Made by a program: the position numbers and the translations under genes
The notes under the pieces: generated by a model
What the model was told of the DNA's origin: nothing
Database searches by the model: none
What the model saw: the letters and a program-made list of their open reading frames with translations, nothing else
DNA from: an uncultured Flavobacteriaceae bacterium
GTDB lineage: Bacteria; Bacteroidota; Bacteroidia; Flavobacteriales; Flavobacteriaceae
Reading direction: 5' to 3'
Length of the DNA stretch: 64,000 nt
Assembly: GCA_937773465.1 (NCBI GenBank)
Contig: CALJVK010000008.1
Span: 21,100-85,099, forward strand
Shown here: in pieces, positions 62,731 through 64,000 of the stretch
How the letters are laid out: the number at the start of each line of letters is the position of its first letter
Numbering within the stretch: the stretch's first letter is position 1

Positions 62731-64000
62731 ATGTCATTAAAAATTGACTTAAAAAAGGAATTAAAGTCTCTATTTGGTTTTTCTGATTTTAAGGGAGAGC
62801 AGGAGCAAATTATTTCATCTTTAATGGGTGGAAATAATAATATGGTAATTATGCCAACAGGAGCGGGCAAATCACTATGTTTTCAGCTCCCGGCTTTATT
62901 ATCTGACGGAACAGCTTTAGTTGTATCTCCTCTCATAGCTCTAATGAAAAATCAAGTAGACGTTGTAAGAGGAATATCATCAGTTGATGGAATTGCACAC
63001 GTATTAAATTCGTCATTAAATAATTCCGAAATTAATATAGTTAAAAATGATGTTTCACATGGAACAACAAAGTTACTTTATGTAGCTCCAGAATCTTTAG
63101 CTAAAGCAAGATAATATTGACTTTTTAAATCAAATTAATATATCTTTTTTGGCAGTTGATGAAGCGCATTGTATATCTGAATGGGGACACGACTTTAGAC
63201 CTGAGTACAGAAACTTAAAAACTATTCTAAATAAGATTAATACTCAAATACCAGTAATCGCATTAACAGCTACAGCTACTGCTAAGGTGCAAGATGATAT
63301 TATTAAGAACTTAGACATTAAAGATGCTAAAATTATTTAAATCTTCATTTAATAGGCCAAATCTTTTTTACGAAGTCAGGCAGAAAACGGAGACTTTAAA
63401 TAAAGATATTATTTCATTTATTAAACAAAGACAATGGAAAATCAGGAATTATTTATTGTTTGTCTAGAAAAAATGTAAACGAATTATCTCAGTTTTTACA
63501 GGTCAATAGCATATCGATGCATTGCCATACCATGCAGGCTTAGATTCAAAAGTTAGAGCCAAGAACCAAGACATGTTTCTAATGGAAGAATGTGATATTA
63601 TAGTTGCCACAATAGCTTTTGGAATGGGAATAGACAAACCAGATGTTAGATTTGTAATCCATCATGATATTCCAAAAAGTTTAGAAAGTTATTACCAAGA
63701 AACTGGAAGAGCTGGTAGAGATGGGGGAGAAGGCCACTGTTTAGCTTTTTATACTCATAAAGATATTGAAAAACTTGAAAAATTCATGTCTGGTAAGCCA
63801 GTAGCTGAGCAAGAACAAAGTTACTCTTTACTAGATGAAATTTCTGCTTACGCTGAAACTTCAATGTCTAGAAGAAAATTTATATTAAATTATTTTGGAG
63901 AAGATTTTGATGAAATAAACGGAGATGGTGCTTTAATGGATGATAATATGAAAAATCCAAAACCTAAATTAAAAGTTAATGATCAGGTAGTTTTAGTTTT
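62731..64000 (+). pseudogene. recQ: ATP-dependent DNA helicase RecQ, N-terminal part (frame broken; runs off the window)
   Basis: ATG 62731. Helicase motifs appear in order: FGFSDFKGEQEQIISSLMGG (motif 0), VIMPTGAGKSLCFQLPALL (Walker A), VVSPLIALMKNQVD, LAVDEAHCISEWGHDFRPEY (DEAH box and RecQ aromatic loop), [39 protein letters not shown] and [14 protein letters not shown] (motif VI). Frame breaks occur near 63112, 63345, 63430 and 63505. The RQC/HRDC part lies beyond 64000. It unwinds DNA 3'-5' in recombinational repair. Confidence 0.92.

Noticed and set aside
44600..63500. Programmed frameshifting or an altered genetic code as the reason for the broken frames.
   Set aside because: The breaks go in both directions, occur at many unrelated sites and often in homopolymers, while genes in between read cleanly with the standard code.

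Overview
This window is AT-rich chromosomal DNA from a member of the Bacteroidota, most likely a marine member of the Flavobacteriales. Several things point there: a TonB-dependent receptor with a carboxypeptidase-like N-terminal domain, a type II (beta-grasp) glutamine synthetase, an Omp28-type lipoprotein, DUF2452, DUF6029-like and DUF2795 proteins, a DnaJ with a shortened zinc region, an SDR-type threonine dehydrogenase, and TAnnTTTG promoter boxes. I saw no insertion sequence, prophage, CRISPR array or rRNA gene. One tRNA is present.

Layout. Positions 1-7.9 kb run leftward: a partial flavin monooxygenase (Baeyer-Villiger type), a TonB-dependent receptor, an alpha/beta hydrolase coupled to an acyl-CoA synthetase, a decayed gene end, and a GPH-family symporter. 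Positions 8.0-18.7 kb are a rightward acyl-CoA catabolic cluster: carboxyltransferase, enoyl-CoA hydratase, enal/enone reductase, thiolase, SDR, MaoC hydratase, a second enoyl-CoA hydratase, a 4-hydroxybutyryl-CoA dehydratase homologue, and two acyl-CoA dehydrogenases that look like a two-subunit enzyme. Together the two blocks read as a route that takes up a substrate, oxygenates and hydrolyses it, activates it with CoA, dehydrates it and breaks it down by beta-oxidation. The substrate is not visible from sequence.

18.7-20.7 kb holds a lysine-degradation pair (saccharopine dehydrogenase and a DUF1338 2-oxoadipate enzyme). 21-25.7 kb has an enoyl-reductase-like protein, a DUF1080 protein, small exported proteins, a structurally unusual tRNA-Arg and a DoxX-like protein. 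25.7-27.8 kb is the divergent threonine pair tdh/kbl. 27.8-31.1 kb holds a TlpA-like thioredoxin, a beta-barrel protein and an Omp28 lipoprotein. 31.1-37.5 kb is housekeeping: a Ca2+/Na+ antiporter, glnA, purM, prfA, pyrF and a hydrolase. 37.5-41.3 kb has an amidohydrolase and an ammonium block (porin-like protein, PII, Amt). 41.5-44.5 kb has crcB, a MazG-like protein, ilvE and an epimerase.

44.6-52.8 kb holds grpE-dnaJ (behind a possible sigma-54 element), mscS, an NtrC-like regulator, an M28 peptidase, a PAP2 phosphatase, an LtaS-like protein and msrA. 52.8-64 kb covers envelope biogenesis and export: a glycosyltransferase, secA, DUF2795, lnt, pssA, lptB, tatC, kdsD, then recQ running off the end.

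Data quality is patchy. Reading frames are clean over most of the window, but many genes at 44.4-47 kb and 53.2-64 kb, and a few at 12.8-14.2 kb, are split by single-base indels. The broken genes include essential ones (secA, lnt, tatC, pssA), so I read these breaks as uncorrected sequencing errors. Boundaries and residues in those parts are approximate.
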